This document shows, piece after piece, positions 55,209 through 64,000 of a stretch of 64,000 bases of DNA; the stretch's first letter is position 1, and every line of letters starts with the position of its first letter. The DNA lies in the NCBI GenBank assembly GCA_005801425.1, contig SYDY01000121.1, positions 140,350 to 204,349 of the forward strand, in the 5' to 3' direction. The DNA comes from Bdellovibrionales bacterium (GTDB taxonomy: Bacteria; Myxococcota; XYA12-FULL-58-9; SYDY01). A program made the position numbers and the translations under genes. Below the pieces are notes generated by a model. That model worked only from the letters and a program-made list of their open reading frames with translations, had not been told where the DNA came from and made no database searches.

Positions 55209-55733
55209 TTATAAACGACCGTAGTGATTCATACGATCAGTGCAGCGCTTGAATTCTTTTTCAAAAAATTCAGTTTCACTTCCGGTAAGAGCCGCGCTTT
55301 TTGCCAAAGCGCCTTTCGCCTCGTTAATATTTTTATACTTCGTCAGTGCAAGATCAAATGCCGCTAACTGAGGAAAACCTAACTTCGTAGCCAATGCTTC
55401 AAATGGCGCACTTCGCTCTTTAGAACGGTGATATGGACCACGCTTCGACCGATTTCCCTTGGCAGAATGCGCAGAAACCCAACGATGATCTTCTTTGGGA
55501 AGCTCTGGTATCATTGCGGGAACAGGCTGAGGCACAGAAAGTATAGGAAGCACAGGCACAACCTGGCCGTCCGCAAACTTTGCGAGATCAATGCCAGAGA
55601 GATCCAACTGATTATGCGCAAAATCAAAACAATCCATGTCAGGCACAATCCCAACGCCATTGGAAACTTCGATTCTGCCCAGATCATGTAATGCGCGATC
55701 AGTACCTACACGCATTGGTATATTACTCATCAA
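55209..55733 (-). CDS. Unrecognised 174-residue protein
   Basis: The product starts MMSNIPMRVGTDRALHDLGR and has a Pro-rich centre (VLPILSVPQPVPAMIPELPK) and a basic helical end (SKRGPYHRSKERSAPFEALA; AKSAALTGSETEFFEKEFKR). No membrane span or signal is present. It ends back to back with the lipoprotein at 54675-55208. Nothing about function can be told. Confidence 0.6.
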   Translation of the reverse strand: MMSNIPMRVGTDRALHDLGRIEVSNGVGIVPDMDCFDFAHNQLDLSGIDLAKFADGQVVPVLPILSVPQPVPAMIPELPKEDHRWVSAHSAKGNRSKRGPYHRSKERSAPFEALATKLGFPQLAAFDLALTKYKNINEAKGALAKSAALTGSETEFFEKEFKRCTDRMNHYGRL

Positions 55734-55802
55734 TAGACCGCCTTGAAAAAATCAACATCTGCAAATGAGCAATAAACTGTAAAGATGTCATGGCACGACG
55801 CA

Positions 55803-57500
55803 TCAGCCGTCGGTAATGCACCCTTCGGACGCCGAACTCACATTTTTAATAAATTTGTACAACGTGCCTGATGTGGCTTTGTAGGCAGGAGCGCGCCATG
55901 TGGATTTGCGACGTGCAAGTTCGTCATCAGAAACATCCACGTTGATGGTGTTGGCTTCTGCATCGAGGGTGATGACATCGCCGTCATGCAACAACGCGAT
56001 GGGTCCGCCTTCTTGGGCCTCAGGCGTAATATGTCCCACGATAAAACCATGTGAACCGCCAGAAAATCGACCATCGGTTAAAAGCGCTACGTCAGAGCCT
56101 AAACCCGCACCCATGATTGCCGATGTGGGCGTAAGCATTTCGGGCATCCCTGGACCACCCTTGGGGCCTTCATAGCGGATCACAATCACATCGCCCTTGC
56201 CGATACTGCCTTCTTCAAGCGCATGCAGCATCGCCTCTTCAGAATCGAAACATTTGGCGATGCCCTTAAAGAGCAAACCTTCTTTGCCTGTGATTTTTGC
56301 GACCGATCCTTCGGGCGCCACATTGCCCCGCAAGATACGCAAATGACCTGTGGCTTTCAACGGCGTCTTCACCGGTGAAATAATATCTTGACCCGATGCC
56401 AAACCCGGAAGATCTTCAAGATTTTCCGCCAAGGTTTTTCCTGTCACCGTCATGCAATGGCCGTGCAAATAACCTTCGGCAAGCATCATTTTCATCACCG
56501 CTGGAACACCACCCACATAGTGCAGATCTTCCATCACATATTTTCCACTTGGCTTTAAATCGGCCAAATAGGGCACACGATCGCTTACGCGCTGAAAATC
56601 ATCCAATGAAAGTGGGACATGCACGGTTTTGGCCATGGCTATCAGATGCAACACGGCGTTGGTTGACCCCCCCAATGCAATCACCATCACCATGGCATTT
56701 TCAAACGCATCTCGGGTCATGATGTCGCGGGGCTTTAAATCCAATTCAAGCAAACGACGCATCGCTGCGCCCGCCCTGCGGCATTCATCATGTTTTTGAG
56801 GATCCACCGCTGGTGTGCATGATGAATACGGAAGCGACATGCCGAGGGCCTCAATCGCCGTGGCCATGGTATTGGCCGTGTACATGCCACCGCATGCACC
56901 AGGACCTGGACAACTCTTTCTCACGATTTCTTGTCGTGTTGCTTCGTCGATGGTGCCAGCAAGCGATTCGCCATAGCACTGAAACGCCGAGATGATATCA
57001 AGCTTGCGTTCGGCCGCATCACCGCGCTTCGGAATTTTTCCTGCTTTGATGGTGCCGCCGTAAATCATCAAGGCCGGACGATTGAGACGTCCCATGGCCA
57101 TCAAACAACCCGGCATATTTTTATCACAACCAGGAATAGCAATGAGCCCGTCGTACCACTGGGCTCCCATCACCGTTTCAATGGAGTCGGCGATAATTTC
57201 GCGCGATTGCAGCGAATAACTCATGCCATCGGTGCCCATGGAAATTCCATCGCTCACACCGATTGTATTAAAACGCATCCCCACAAGACCCGCCTGCTGC
57301 ACGCCTTCACGTACCAGCGCTGCAAGATCGTTCAAATGCATATTGCATGTGTTGCCATCGTACCAAACACTCGCAATACCCACTTCGGCTTTGTTCATGT
57401 CATCGGGAGTCAAACCCGTGCCGTAAAGCATCGCTTGCGACGCCCCTTGGGATTTCGGTTGGGTGATACGCGACGAATAAGGATTGAGCGGCTTGGCCAT
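55803..57500 (-). CDS. ilvD: Dihydroxy-acid dehydratase
   Basis: The 565-residue protein has the IlvD iron-sulfur Cys residues in [19 protein letters not shown] and [18 protein letters not shown], the conserved GLPYSS-like block [15 protein letters not shown], and near the end [19 protein letters not shown] and [16 protein letters not shown]. It dehydrates dihydroxy acids in valine, leucine and isoleucine synthesis and normally binds an iron-sulfur cluster and magnesium. Other branched-chain genes are not in this window. The trypsin-like lipoprotein gene lies 50 bases upstream on the same strand. Confidence 0.97.
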   Translation of the reverse strand: MAKPLNPYSSRITQPKSQGASQAMLYGTGLTPDDMNKAEVGIASVWYDGNTCNMHLNDLAALVREGVQQAGLVGMRFNTIGVSDGISMGTDGMSYSLQSREIIADSIETVMGAQWYDGLIAIPGCDKNMPGCLMAMGRLNRPALMIYGGTIKAGKIPKRGDAAERKLDIISAFQCYGESLAGTIDEATRQEIVRKSCPGPGACGGMYTANTMATAIEALGMSLPYSSCTPAVDPQKHDECRRAGAAMRRLLELDLKPRDIMTRDAFENAMVMVIALGGSTNAVLHLIAMAKTVHVPLSLDDFQRVSDRVPYLADLKPSGKYVMEDLHYVGGVPAVMKMMLAEGYLHGHCMTVTGKTLAENLEDLPGLASGQDIISPVKTPLKATGHLRILRGNVAPEGSVAKITGKEGLLFKGIAKCFDSEEAMLHALEEGSIGKGDVIVIRYEGPKGGPGMPEMLTPTSAIMGAGLGSDVALLTDGRFSGGSHGFIVGHITPEAQEGGPIALLHDGDVITLDAEANTINVDVSDDELARRKSTWRAPAYKATSGTLYKFIKNVSSASEGCITDG

Positions 57501-57549
57501 TTGAGGAGATAATCAGAGGCAGGCGAGATCTGGCAAGATGTGGACCGGC

Positions 57550-58488
57550 TTAAGGTCGAACACAGGCATAATAACCTGCCAAAGAGGAAAATCCGCACAC
57601 CCGCGACGGAGTCCTGCATACGCGGTTTTTCACGGTACTGTTCTCACACCAAATCACTGTATCTCCCTCACAACGGCCTACAAAGGTTTCACCATTGCAT
57701 GGATCCACGGGAGGTCCAGGAGGCCCATCCGTAGGCGTGTTGGCGCCCACGAAATCTGCAAAAGCATCCACGCGCGTATCGACACCATACTCCACGCAGG
57801 TCTCATCGCCATAGGATGTCACGCCCGCTACAAACGCGGCGCCGGTCGCATCGATGTACAATGCGGGTCCCCCTGAATCGCCGTTGCATGTATTGCGTCC
57901 TGCGACTTCAACGCCAAAGGTTTTGGCATCGACAAAACTGACGGGCATATCCACCGAACGCTTGTAGCCTGCGCCACGCTGGGTTCGACCGTTGCTGACA
58001 CCATAACCCACAAATGTCAAACTGCGCCCCACCCACGAGGTATCCATGCTCTGCACAACGCCCAACGGTGCCACGCTGGGTTTCGTGGCAAGAATCAAAA
58101 TGCCGATATCATTCGTAATGGTACGATCATTGTAATTGGGATGAGCCTTCAGAGATGCCACGTTGTGTCTCTCAACGACCCCCGCCGAAAAAATACTGGC
58201 CCCAATCACAAACTGTAAACTCGATGCAGAGACATCAGTAACACAGTGTGCCGCAGTGACCACGAGTTTTTCACCCACAAGTGTCCCGGTGCAATGGGCA
58301 TAGCCTTCGTTGGTAATCGCACCTACGGCAGGAAAAGCATCTGTTAGAATACCTCCTATTATCTTATCGGACGATTCTCTATAACTTTCATTGTCAATAC
58401 TCACATTAGAGTATTGTGCATCGCATCCCTGCATACCCATCCCAAAACCGAGTATAAGACCAAAAACATGCTTTTCTGATAATGTCAT
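57550..58488 (-). CDS. Trypsin-like serine protease, lipoprotein with Cys-rich tail
   Basis: From ATG 58488 (GAGG 5 bases ahead) the 312-residue product has a lipobox GMQGC near residue 22, then IIGG (start of an S1 domain), catalytic triad His in TAAHC, Asp in ITNDIGILIL and Ser in GDSGGPAL. After the protease domain (about 40-255) a Pro-rich linker (GPPGPPVDPC) leads to a small Cys-rich domain (about 270-312). It is a surface or periplasmic protease. It is divergent from the caspase-like gene, with about 200 bases between starts. Confidence 0.9.
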   Translation of the reverse strand: MTLSEKHVFGLILGFGMGMQGCDAQYSNVSIDNESYRESSDKIIGGILTDAFPAVGAITNEGYAHCTGTLVGEKLVVTAAHCVTDVSASSLQFVIGASIFSAGVVERHNVASLKAHPNYNDRTITNDIGILILATKPSVAPLGVVQSMDTSWVGRSLTFVGYGVSNGRTQRGAGYKRSVDMPVSFVDAKTFGVEVAGRNTCNGDSGGPALYIDATGAAFVAGVTSYGDETCVEYGVDTRVDAFADFVGANTPTDGPPGPPVDPCNGETFVGRCEGDTVIWCENSTVKNRVCRTPSRVCGFSSLAGYYACVRP

Positions 58489-58686
58489 GGCGTCCTCGAT
58501 GTCGTTAAAAATCAATAAAAGTTATAAAGAATCTATTAAGAACCTCACTTGCTAAGTCACCGATAAAAGTATCTGGATGAAACCCCACGATCACAAGTTT
58601 CATGCTTAAAGATCATTAATTTTATTTGAATACCGCGTAAATTTTGCTTGTTCCCGCATAGCAATCGTGAAATGACGCAGTGTGTA

Positions 58687-60168
58687 ATGAATGAAAAAAT
58701 TCGGCCTTTTGTTGTTGTTATGGTCTTATTTTTTGCATTGCCCCATCAGGCACGCGCCGAAAATACCAATCGCGCCACGTCAGGGGCTTGGGTCGCCATT
58801 GGTGGCGGATCAAGCCCTGCCAATAACGAAATTTCTATGGAAGATGATCTGTTGCTCTTTCGACAGGTATTCGATCCGCAACGCGGTACCATGTTGTATT
58901 CAGGCGGTCCTCATACACGCACGGTACGCGTGCTTGGCACCCGGCGCCCAGATCCTGTACGCAGCACGCTCGCCTGGTTGATGTCCGACAACGGTGCTAA
59001 CTTCGGATCTTTTCGCGCAACACGGTTGCGCGGTATTCACGCTGCAAGCGTCAGCAATGTTCTCAAAGCCCTAACCCATGCAAACCAAACAAGCACAGGC
59101 GGCCCCACCACCGTGTTTGTCGCGACCCATGGCGATCGCGGTGCAAGCCCATGGGACACAGGCATCGCTCTATGGGGCAATGATATCCTCACCGTTGCTG
59201 ATCTCGCTCAATTTCTAAGCAATCAACACCAAGCGCCACCCCAACAGTGGATTGTCAATTCCTGCTATGCCGGTGGATTTGCCGAATTGATGTTTGATGA
59301 CGTAGGCCAAGAGAGAACACCCTCACAAGGTCCGCGATGCGGCGTCTATGCCACCACGTGGGACCGAGAATCCACCGGTTGCGATCCCAATCCAGACCGC
59401 AATGCACACCATACCTACGGGCGCTATTTGCTTGAAGCATTGCGCGGCCATGATGTGGATGGACATGTTCGCACATCAGACATAGATCTCGATGGCAATG
59501 GCCAAATAGGACTCGCTGAGGCCCACGCCTATGTTCGACTCACGCTCCCCACCCGCGATGTTCCCACAAGCAGCAGCGATCGTTTTTTGCGCATTCATGC
59601 ATCACACGAGGACGATGATACGTTGAGCGTTGGAGAACTCGAAGAAAACTGGCTGATCCAACACATGGTGCGACGTCTCAATCTCGATAGAGTCCACGCC
59701 TATCATCAAGCCAAAGAGCAATTGGCGATGTTAAAAAAACAAATCGTTCAGAACGAGAACAAATATGAGCAGCTCGCCGAAGAAGAAAAGGCATTGGCTT
59801 CTCACGCGGCTTCGGTGATCCTCAATCGTTGGCCCATGCTTGAAAATCCATGGGATCCCGATTTTGAAAATACCCTGCGCAACCACCGACTCTTGATTGC
59901 ACAGACCATCAGCCGAGAAGACAGCGTTCGATCGGGCGTTACGCTACGTCATGAAATGTCGAAGGTCGAAGAAAATATCCACGCATTGCACGTACGTGCA
60001 GCACCCTATGAACGTTTGACCCAAGCCCTGGAATCCATACGCTTGGCTGGGAATTTGCAAACATCAAACCCTTCTGCATGGCGCTCATACCAAGAGATCC
60101 TGGCATGCGAACGCATGGTTCCAGGTGGGCTCCTCGAACAAGCTCAGGTTCTTACTGCCGTCCGGTGA
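58687..60168 (+). CDS. Secreted caspase-like (C13/C14 clan CD) protein with EF-hand-like loop
   Basis: From ATG 58687 the 493-residue protein has a signal peptide (residues 1-24, QARA-EN). The catalytic dyad is seen as His148 in FVATHGDRG and Cys193 in WIVNSCYAGGF, the pattern of clan CD (caspase/legumain-like) enzymes. A calcium-loop-like motif follows near 280 (DIDLDGNGQIGLAEA). The C-terminal part (about 330-490) is mostly helical and charged. It overlaps the next gene on the other strand by 25 bases. An ATG 15 bases upstream is also possible. Confidence 0.85.
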   Translation: MNEKIRPFVVVMVLFFALPHQARAENTNRATSGAWVAIGGGSSPANNEISMEDDLLLFRQVFDPQRGTMLYSGGPHTRTVRVLGTRRPDPVRSTLAWLMSDNGANFGSFRATRLRGIHAASVSNVLKALTHANQTSTGGPTTVFVATHGDRGASPWDTGIALWGNDILTVADLAQFLSNQHQAPPQQWIVNSCYAGGFAELMFDDVGQERTPSQGPRCGVYATTWDRESTGCDPNPDRNAHHTYGRYLLEALRGHDVDGHVRTSDIDLDGNGQIGLAEAHAYVRLTLPTRDVPTSSSDRFLRIHASHEDDDTLSVGELEENWLIQHMVRRLNLDRVHAYHQAKEQLAMLKKQIVQNENKYEQLAEEEKALASHAASVILNRWPMLENPWDPDFENTLRNHRLLIAQTISREDSVRSGVTLRHEMSKVEENIHALHVRAAPYERLTQALESIRLAGNLQTSNPSAWRSYQEILACERMVPGGLLEQAQVLTAVR

Positions 60169-60965
60169 TGACTGTTCACATCGCGCGCAACTTCAGCCCA
60201 CAAAATAGACAGAACACCGCTCACAATTTCACTTGAAGCCGTATTGAGCATCACACGCCAGATCTTCGCGGGATCATCATGGGACCCAAGCTTGGCCAAT
60301 TCATGCACACGCTCTGATAAACACGCTGCCAACGCTTTGGCCGCATCACCAGGATACAACGCCAACGCTTGCTCGTAGGCTTCATGTTCACCTTTAGAAT
60401 AATGCGGAGTCATCTTGCCCAATGTCCGATGTTTCGGTGGCGCAACAGGTTTTTCAACTTTATCCAATGCTTCCACATACATTTCGCACTCTGATTTCAA
60501 CGTAAGCAGCGCATCGTCAGTTGCATGGGGTAAAATCGCTGCATCCAATGCAGCAAGCAAACCCACAACACGTGCACTAAAGGGTGCTTCACCAATACGC
60601 GTATTGATCATCTCGATGACTTTTGTATTCCGATCTGGGGAAGTCATGACACCCGCCAGAAGATGAATCGTCGGCCCTGATTGCGGTGTGATCAAATCGG
60701 CAATCACAGCCTGAATTGAGAGCACTGCTGGCACATGCGGCTTCGGCAACGTTGGTGGGGGTACTCCTCTCGTTGCAGTGAGCGACGTTGTCGGCGCGGC
60801 AGGACGCTGAGGAACTGGCTTTGTTTGATTCGTAACAGTACGAGGCATCGGGAGTGGCATCTGAGGAGGAGGCGGAGGGATCGCCGAGGATAAAGAACCC
60901 GAATGCGCTGTTACAATCGTTGACGCCCGCTGATGTACTGAAGTCACTGTGTCGTTTGCTGCCAT
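60144..60965 (-). CDS. Unrecognised protein with Pro-rich N-terminus
   Basis: From ATG 60965 the 273-residue protein starts MAANDTVTSVHQRASTIVTA and has a long Pro/Thr/Ala-rich leader (about 30-85, with a run of prolines IPPPPPQMPLPMPRTV) before a helical C-terminal domain (about 95-270; LLAALDAAILPHATDDALLT, EAYEQALALYPGDAAKALAA). No motif is recognised. It converges on the caspase-like gene with a 25-base overlap. The ATG at 61031 would add 22 residues and lies next to repeated DNA. Confidence 0.6.
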   Translation of the reverse strand: MAANDTVTSVHQRASTIVTAHSGSLSSAIPPPPPQMPLPMPRTVTNQTKPVPQRPAAPTTSLTATRGVPPPTLPKPHVPAVLSIQAVIADLITPQSGPTIHLLAGVMTSPDRNTKVIEMINTRIGEAPFSARVVGLLAALDAAILPHATDDALLTLKSECEMYVEALDKVEKPVAPPKHRTLGKMTPHYSKGEHEAYEQALALYPGDAAKALAACLSERVHELAKLGSHDDPAKIWRVMLNTASSEIVSGVLSILWAEVARDVNSHHRTAVRT

Positions 60966-61055
60966 GATGGATCGGTTATCGGCAGCAGAGTGGGATATGC
61001 ACACACTTTTTTTTAGGGTCGCGATCGTCAAATATTTCTTTTATAAGTGTATGGA

Positions 61056-61116
61056 TCCCCGCTTTCGCGAGGATGACGATAAATAGGTTTCCCCGCCTAT
61101 GCGAGGATGACGATAA
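61056..61116. repeat. Two tandem copies of a 27-bp palindromic-type repeat
   Basis: TCCCCGCTTTCGCGAGGATG at 61056 and TCCCCGCCTATGCGAGGATG at 61090 are followed by the same ACGATAA, giving two 27-base units 34 bases apart. The sequence upstream reads ATGGATCCCC. They lie between the divergent gene and the gamma-glutamyltransferase, and the second unit ends close to the GAGGAG ribosome site of that gene. Confidence 0.75.
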
Positions 61117-61130
61117 TGAGGAGATCCCCC

Positions 61131-62894
61131 ATGCGACGCACCTCTGCCATGCTTGCCGTTGTTCTGATCGGCATAACAACACTTCATCACTCAGCTCTTG
61201 CAGCGCCGGCCAGCAGCACCCAAGGCATGGTTGCAAGTGCCCATCCTGCGGCAACCCGTGCTGGCATTGAAATGCTCAATGTGGGTGGGAATGCCTCGGA
61301 TGCCGCCAGTGCCGTGGCGTTTGCCCTTGCAGTCGTTGAACCCTATTCGTCGGGCATCGGTGGCGGTGGATTTGCGCTTGTACGCCACAAAGGCGCCATC
61401 GCATATCTCGATTTTCGTGAACGCGCGCCTTCGAAGGCCTCACAAGATATGTTCATCGGCAAAAACGGTCCCGATTTTCTGCGCGCACGCGATGGCGTCC
61501 TCGGCGTTGCTGTGCCGGGAGCCGTGGCCGGTTATTTAGAACTCCAACACCGATACGGGAAATTGTCCCGTGCTCAGATGTTGGCACCTGCCATTGCCCT
61601 TGCTGAAAACGGATTCGTGGTGGACTTGCGCTATCAGAAATACACCAAAATGCGCCTAGAAGCCCTTGCGGCCGATCCCGTGGCCCGCAGCATCTTTCTT
61701 ATAAAAAACGCCAAGGGATCATTTGAAGTCCCAGGTGTTGGCCATCGCATTGTTCAAAAAGATCTTGCACGTACGTTGAGAAGCATCGCAACACATGGCC
61801 GCGCTGGCTTTTACGAAGGCGACGTTGCAAAAAACATGTTGGGCGACATCAAACAACGCGGCGGCATGATCACCCAAGACGATCTCAACAACTTCAAAGT
61901 GGTCGATCGCGAACCCCTCATGGGAAGTTATCGCGGTCATGCCATCGTCACGGCACCACCACCCTCATCGGGCGGCGAGATCTTGCTCACCATTCTTAAT
62001 ATCATGGAAACATTGCCCGAGAATGTGCCCTATCGCGATCCTGCACGTATTCATCTTTATATAGAAGCATCCAAACGCGCTTTTGCAGACAGACATCTTT
62101 TGGGCGATCCACAATATCTTCCATGGTTGAGCCAACAGATCCCACATCTCATTTCCAAGGACCGCGCCAAAGTGGTTGCAGAGATCATCACGAACCATGC
62201 GTCTGATGCGCTTTCCATTCCCCCCGCACAAGGTGCACAAAAAGCGCATCCAGATCTGGTGATCCCCAATTACGGTCCTAAGAAAGAAAAAGAACGCACC
62301 GAAACAACCCATCTTAGCGTGATAGACAAAGATGGCAATGCCGTTTCCATGACCACAACACTTAACTATGCATGGGGTGCAGGTTTTGTGGCAGGAAATA
62401 CAGGCATTGTGATGAACGACGAAATGGACGACTTCGCCGTAGCCCCTGGTGTTCCTAACTCTTATGGTATTGTTGGATCCCTTGCCAATGCAGTTGCACC
62501 AGGCAAAACACCCCTATCATCCATGGCGCCCACTTTGGTATTTCAAGGCAAAGACACCACGACTCCCCTGCTTTTAGTCATCGGTGCACCGGGTGGATCA
62601 ACCATTCCGACCTCTGTGGCCCAAGGCATTATTAACTTTTTTGATCACAAGATGGATATCGAGCGCGCCATTGGTTCAGGCCGATTGCATCACCAACACT
62701 TGCCCGATCAAATTCGTGTGGAACCTTTTGCGTTGGATCCTGCCACTGCCGATGCATTGCAAGCACGTGGCCATTCGTTTGATCGATGGGCAGACATTTG
62801 GGGCAATGCCGCTGCCATTGCCATCGATCCTGTGACGGGTATTCGAACAGGCGCTGCAGATCCACGAGGGGTGGGAACGGCGATGGGGAATTAG
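61131..62894 (+). CDS. ggt: Gamma-glutamyltransferase
   Basis: From ATG 61131 (GAGGAG about 7 bases ahead) the 587-residue product has a signal peptide (about 1-24), and the Ntn-hydrolase family motifs: GMVASAHPAATRAGIEML, VVEPYSSGIGGGGFAL, TAPPPSSGGEILLT, and the autoprocessing nucleophile Thr392 in TTHLSVIDKDGNAVS. It cleaves glutathione and other gamma-glutamyl compounds in the periplasm after self-cleavage into two chains. Upstream ATGs lie in the repeated DNA. It is monocistronic. Confidence 0.96.
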   Translation: MRRTSAMLAVVLIGITTLHHSALAAPASSTQGMVASAHPAATRAGIEMLNVGGNASDAASAVAFALAVVEPYSSGIGGGGFALVRHKGAIAYLDFRERAPSKASQDMFIGKNGPDFLRARDGVLGVAVPGAVAGYLELQHRYGKLSRAQMLAPAIALAENGFVVDLRYQKYTKMRLEALAADPVARSIFLIKNAKGSFEVPGVGHRIVQKDLARTLRSIATHGRAGFYEGDVAKNMLGDIKQRGGMITQDDLNNFKVVDREPLMGSYRGHAIVTAPPPSSGGEILLTILNIMETLPENVPYRDPARIHLYIEASKRAFADRHLLGDPQYLPWLSQQIPHLISKDRAKVVAEIITNHASDALSIPPAQGAQKAHPDLVIPNYGPKKEKERTETTHLSVIDKDGNAVSMTTTLNYAWGAGFVAGNTGIVMNDEMDDFAVAPGVPNSYGIVGSLANAVAPGKTPLSSMAPTLVFQGKDTTTPLLLVIGAPGGSTIPTSVAQGIINFFDHKMDIERAIGSGRLHHQHLPDQIRVEPFALDPATADALQARGHSFDRWADIWGNAAAIAIDPVTGIRTGAADPRGVGTAMGN

Positions 62895-62944
62895 AATTAG
62901 CGCAAAATAATTTGAGCCCCATACGAGCACCGTTACACTAGCTA

Positions 62945-62992
62945 TAAGGTGCCGGATGAGGTGCCGGGGATGAGGTGCCGGGTATTCACCGT
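62945..62992. repeat. REP-like repeat block, left inverted copy flanking the transposase
   Basis: Three partial copies of AAGGTGCCGG-type sequence run in tandem (about 62947, 62959 and 62973). The last, AGGTGCCGGGTATTCACCGT at 62973-62992, is the exact reverse complement of 63937-63956 on the other side of the transposase. GTGCC at 62976 and GGCAC at 63002 also pair, so the DNA can fold as a hairpin. Confidence 0.85.
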
Positions 62993-63028
62993 CACGGTTC
63001 TGGCACGTTTCCTGCACGAATAAAATCC

Positions 63029-63937
63029 ATGCCTAGACGCAAGAGAGTGGACGAGCCTGGATGTTGGCATCACGTGATGCATCGTGGTGCGCGACGTGAA
63101 GCGATTTTTTTTACGCACCAACACAGAATGAATTTTATGGCACGCATGGTCTTAAGCATGCGAAAGTATGGATGTGATCTTCACGCATTTGCATTGATGG
63201 ACAATCACTATCATCTTCTCGTTCAATCGATGGAAGGCAAGCTGTCCCAGGCCATGCACCTGCTCAACGCAGGCTATGCCCGTGACCTATCGGCAGAGAA
63301 AGGATGGGATGGACCCGTTTTCCGAAGTCGATTTCACAACGTAGTTATTCAAAATGATACACAATTGGTTCATGTTGCAACATACATTCATCTCAATCCC
63401 GTTGAAGCTGGAATCAATTCGCATCCGTTACTAGGACCTTACACAAGCTATCCCGCCTACATGGGCACGATCGCGCGTCCAGCATGGCTACATACGCATG
63501 TGGTGCTGGATCTTGCAGGTGGTCACTCAGAACTTCGTTCATATACAGAACAACATTTGCCCCCGGAAAATCGCGATCGCGATTGGACGAGCCCTGAATC
63601 TGCAATCCAATGCCTCATCGAAAGTCCTGGGAATTCTACAACGGCGCAAACATACGAAATCGATGCAATCATGCGGGCGGTAGAAACTGTTACAGATATT
63701 AACCCTGCATCATTTATGTCGTCAAACCTCACCCGCCAAGAACGCAGAGCCCGCCGACTGGCCATTGCGAGCATCGCATTGTGGACAAACATGCCTCGTG
63801 CAGAAATAGCACGTCAGTTTGGATTGTCACCACCGGCGGTTTTTAAAGCCATGCAAATTACACGACAACGATTTGAGATAAAAGATATCGAAATTGAATT
63901 GCGATCACACCGAGCAAAAAGTATGCCAAAAAAGTAA
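63029..63937 (+). CDS. REP-associated tyrosine transposase (RAYT, HUH/Y1 family)
   Basis: From ATG 63029 the 302-residue protein begins MPRRKRVDEPGCWHHVMHRG, and has the HUH motif in MDNHYHLLVQS (residues about 53-63), RSRFHNVVIQND and VATYIHLNPVEAG with the probable catalytic Tyr. The C-terminus ends with a helix-turn-helix (RRARRLAIASIALW, MPRAEIARQFGLS). RAYTs are domesticated relatives of IS200/IS605 transposases that move flanking REP elements. It lies between perfect 20-bp inverted repeats. An upstream start would fall in the repeats. Confidence 0.9.
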   Translation: MPRRKRVDEPGCWHHVMHRGARREAIFFTHQHRMNFMARMVLSMRKYGCDLHAFALMDNHYHLLVQSMEGKLSQAMHLLNAGYARDLSAEKGWDGPVFRSRFHNVVIQNDTQLVHVATYIHLNPVEAGINSHPLLGPYTSYPAYMGTIARPAWLHTHVVLDLAGGHSELRSYTEQHLPPENRDRDWTSPESAIQCLIESPGNSTTAQTYEIDAIMRAVETVTDINPASFMSSNLTRQERRARRLAIASIALWTNMPRAEIARQFGLSPPAVFKAMQITRQRFEIKDIEIELRSHRAKSMPKK

Positions 63938-63976
63938 CGGTGAATACCCGGCACCTATTCGGCACCTATTCCTATT
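63937..63976. repeat. REP-like repeat block, right inverted copy flanking the transposase
   Basis: ACGGTGAATACCCGGCACCT at 63937-63956 is the exact inverted copy of the left block, followed by a second GGCACCTATTC. It overlaps the stop codon of the transposase by one base. Such paired REP copies around a RAYT are what the enzyme is thought to act on. Confidence 0.85.
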
Positions 63977-63977
63977 C

Positions 63978-64000
63978 CACGACAACGATTTGAGATAAAA
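63978..64000. repeat. 23-bp direct repeat of the transposase 3' end
   Basis: The last 23 bases, CACGACAACGATTTGAGATA plus AAA, are identical to 63861-63883 within the transposase coding region. The copy runs off the end of the window. It may be the start of a second, partly duplicated transposase end or an assembly artefact at a contig edge. Confidence 0.6.

Overview
This window looks like a piece of chromosome from a Gram-negative bacterium of the Myxococcota / former Deltaproteobacteria type with roughly balanced base composition. The clues are Ser/Thr kinases with PEGA repeats, many Cys-rich lipoproteins with short lipoboxes, a trypsin-like lipoprotein, a fused SpmA-SpmB protein, an outer-membrane beta-barrel, and 3'-CCA encoded in the tRNAs. 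The assignment is an inference from gene content; no rRNA is present.

Layout. 1-900: dnaX start, tRNA-Ser(GGA), the small SRP RNA and tRNA-Ser(CGA), all on the minus strand, followed by tadA. 1.4-5.2 kb: M23 peptidase, coaX, SpmAB fusion and a coiled-coil unknown. 5.3-8.4 kb: a very large orphan with a GT-B-like core. 8.5-13.4 kb: lipoprotein-pssA-uvrB-uvrC operon. 13.6-24 kb: beta-barrel, PEGA kinase, recX-dapA, TPR protein, a cobalamin riboswitch leading two lipoproteins, tRNA-Arg(ACG), a J-domain protein and an enoyl-CoA hydratase. 24-31 kb: divergent orphan/kinase pair, a tetraheme cytochrome with an UshA-like front, a PEGA protein and a Cys-rich lipoprotein. 31-36.6 kb: rlmH, rsfS, proA, proB, with a glycosyltransferase inserted in the opposite direction. 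36.7-45.4 kb: S41 protease, sugar nucleotidyltransferase, FHA protein, DUF2071-like protein, a lipoprotein and a GH18-like protein. 45.6-52.6 kb: a complete seven-gene histidine operon (hisG, hisC-HAD, hisB, hisH, hisF, hisA-I-E, hisD) with most genes overlapping. 52.7-61 kb: lipoproteins, orphans, ilvD, trypsin-like and caspase-like secreted proteases. 61-64 kb: gamma-glutamyltransferase and a RAYT-type HUH transposase between inverted REP copies.

How it works together. Amino-acid synthesis is well represented (His complete, Pro from glutamate, a DAP-pathway step, a branched-chain step), with DNA repair (UvrBC, RecX), tRNA and ribosome maturation (TadA and its substrate tRNA-Arg(ACG), RlmH, RsfS) and envelope functions.

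The most unusual points are the HisA-HisI-HisE three-domain fusion covering three consecutive pathway steps, the HisC-HAD fusion that could supply the otherwise missing phosphatase, a B12 riboswitch ahead of two surface lipoproteins rather than a known B12 gene, a family of modular palindromes sharing GTAGGGGC/GCCCCTAC ends scattered between genes, and several long proteins without recognised relatives, some with disordered Ala/Pro/Ser-rich starts.
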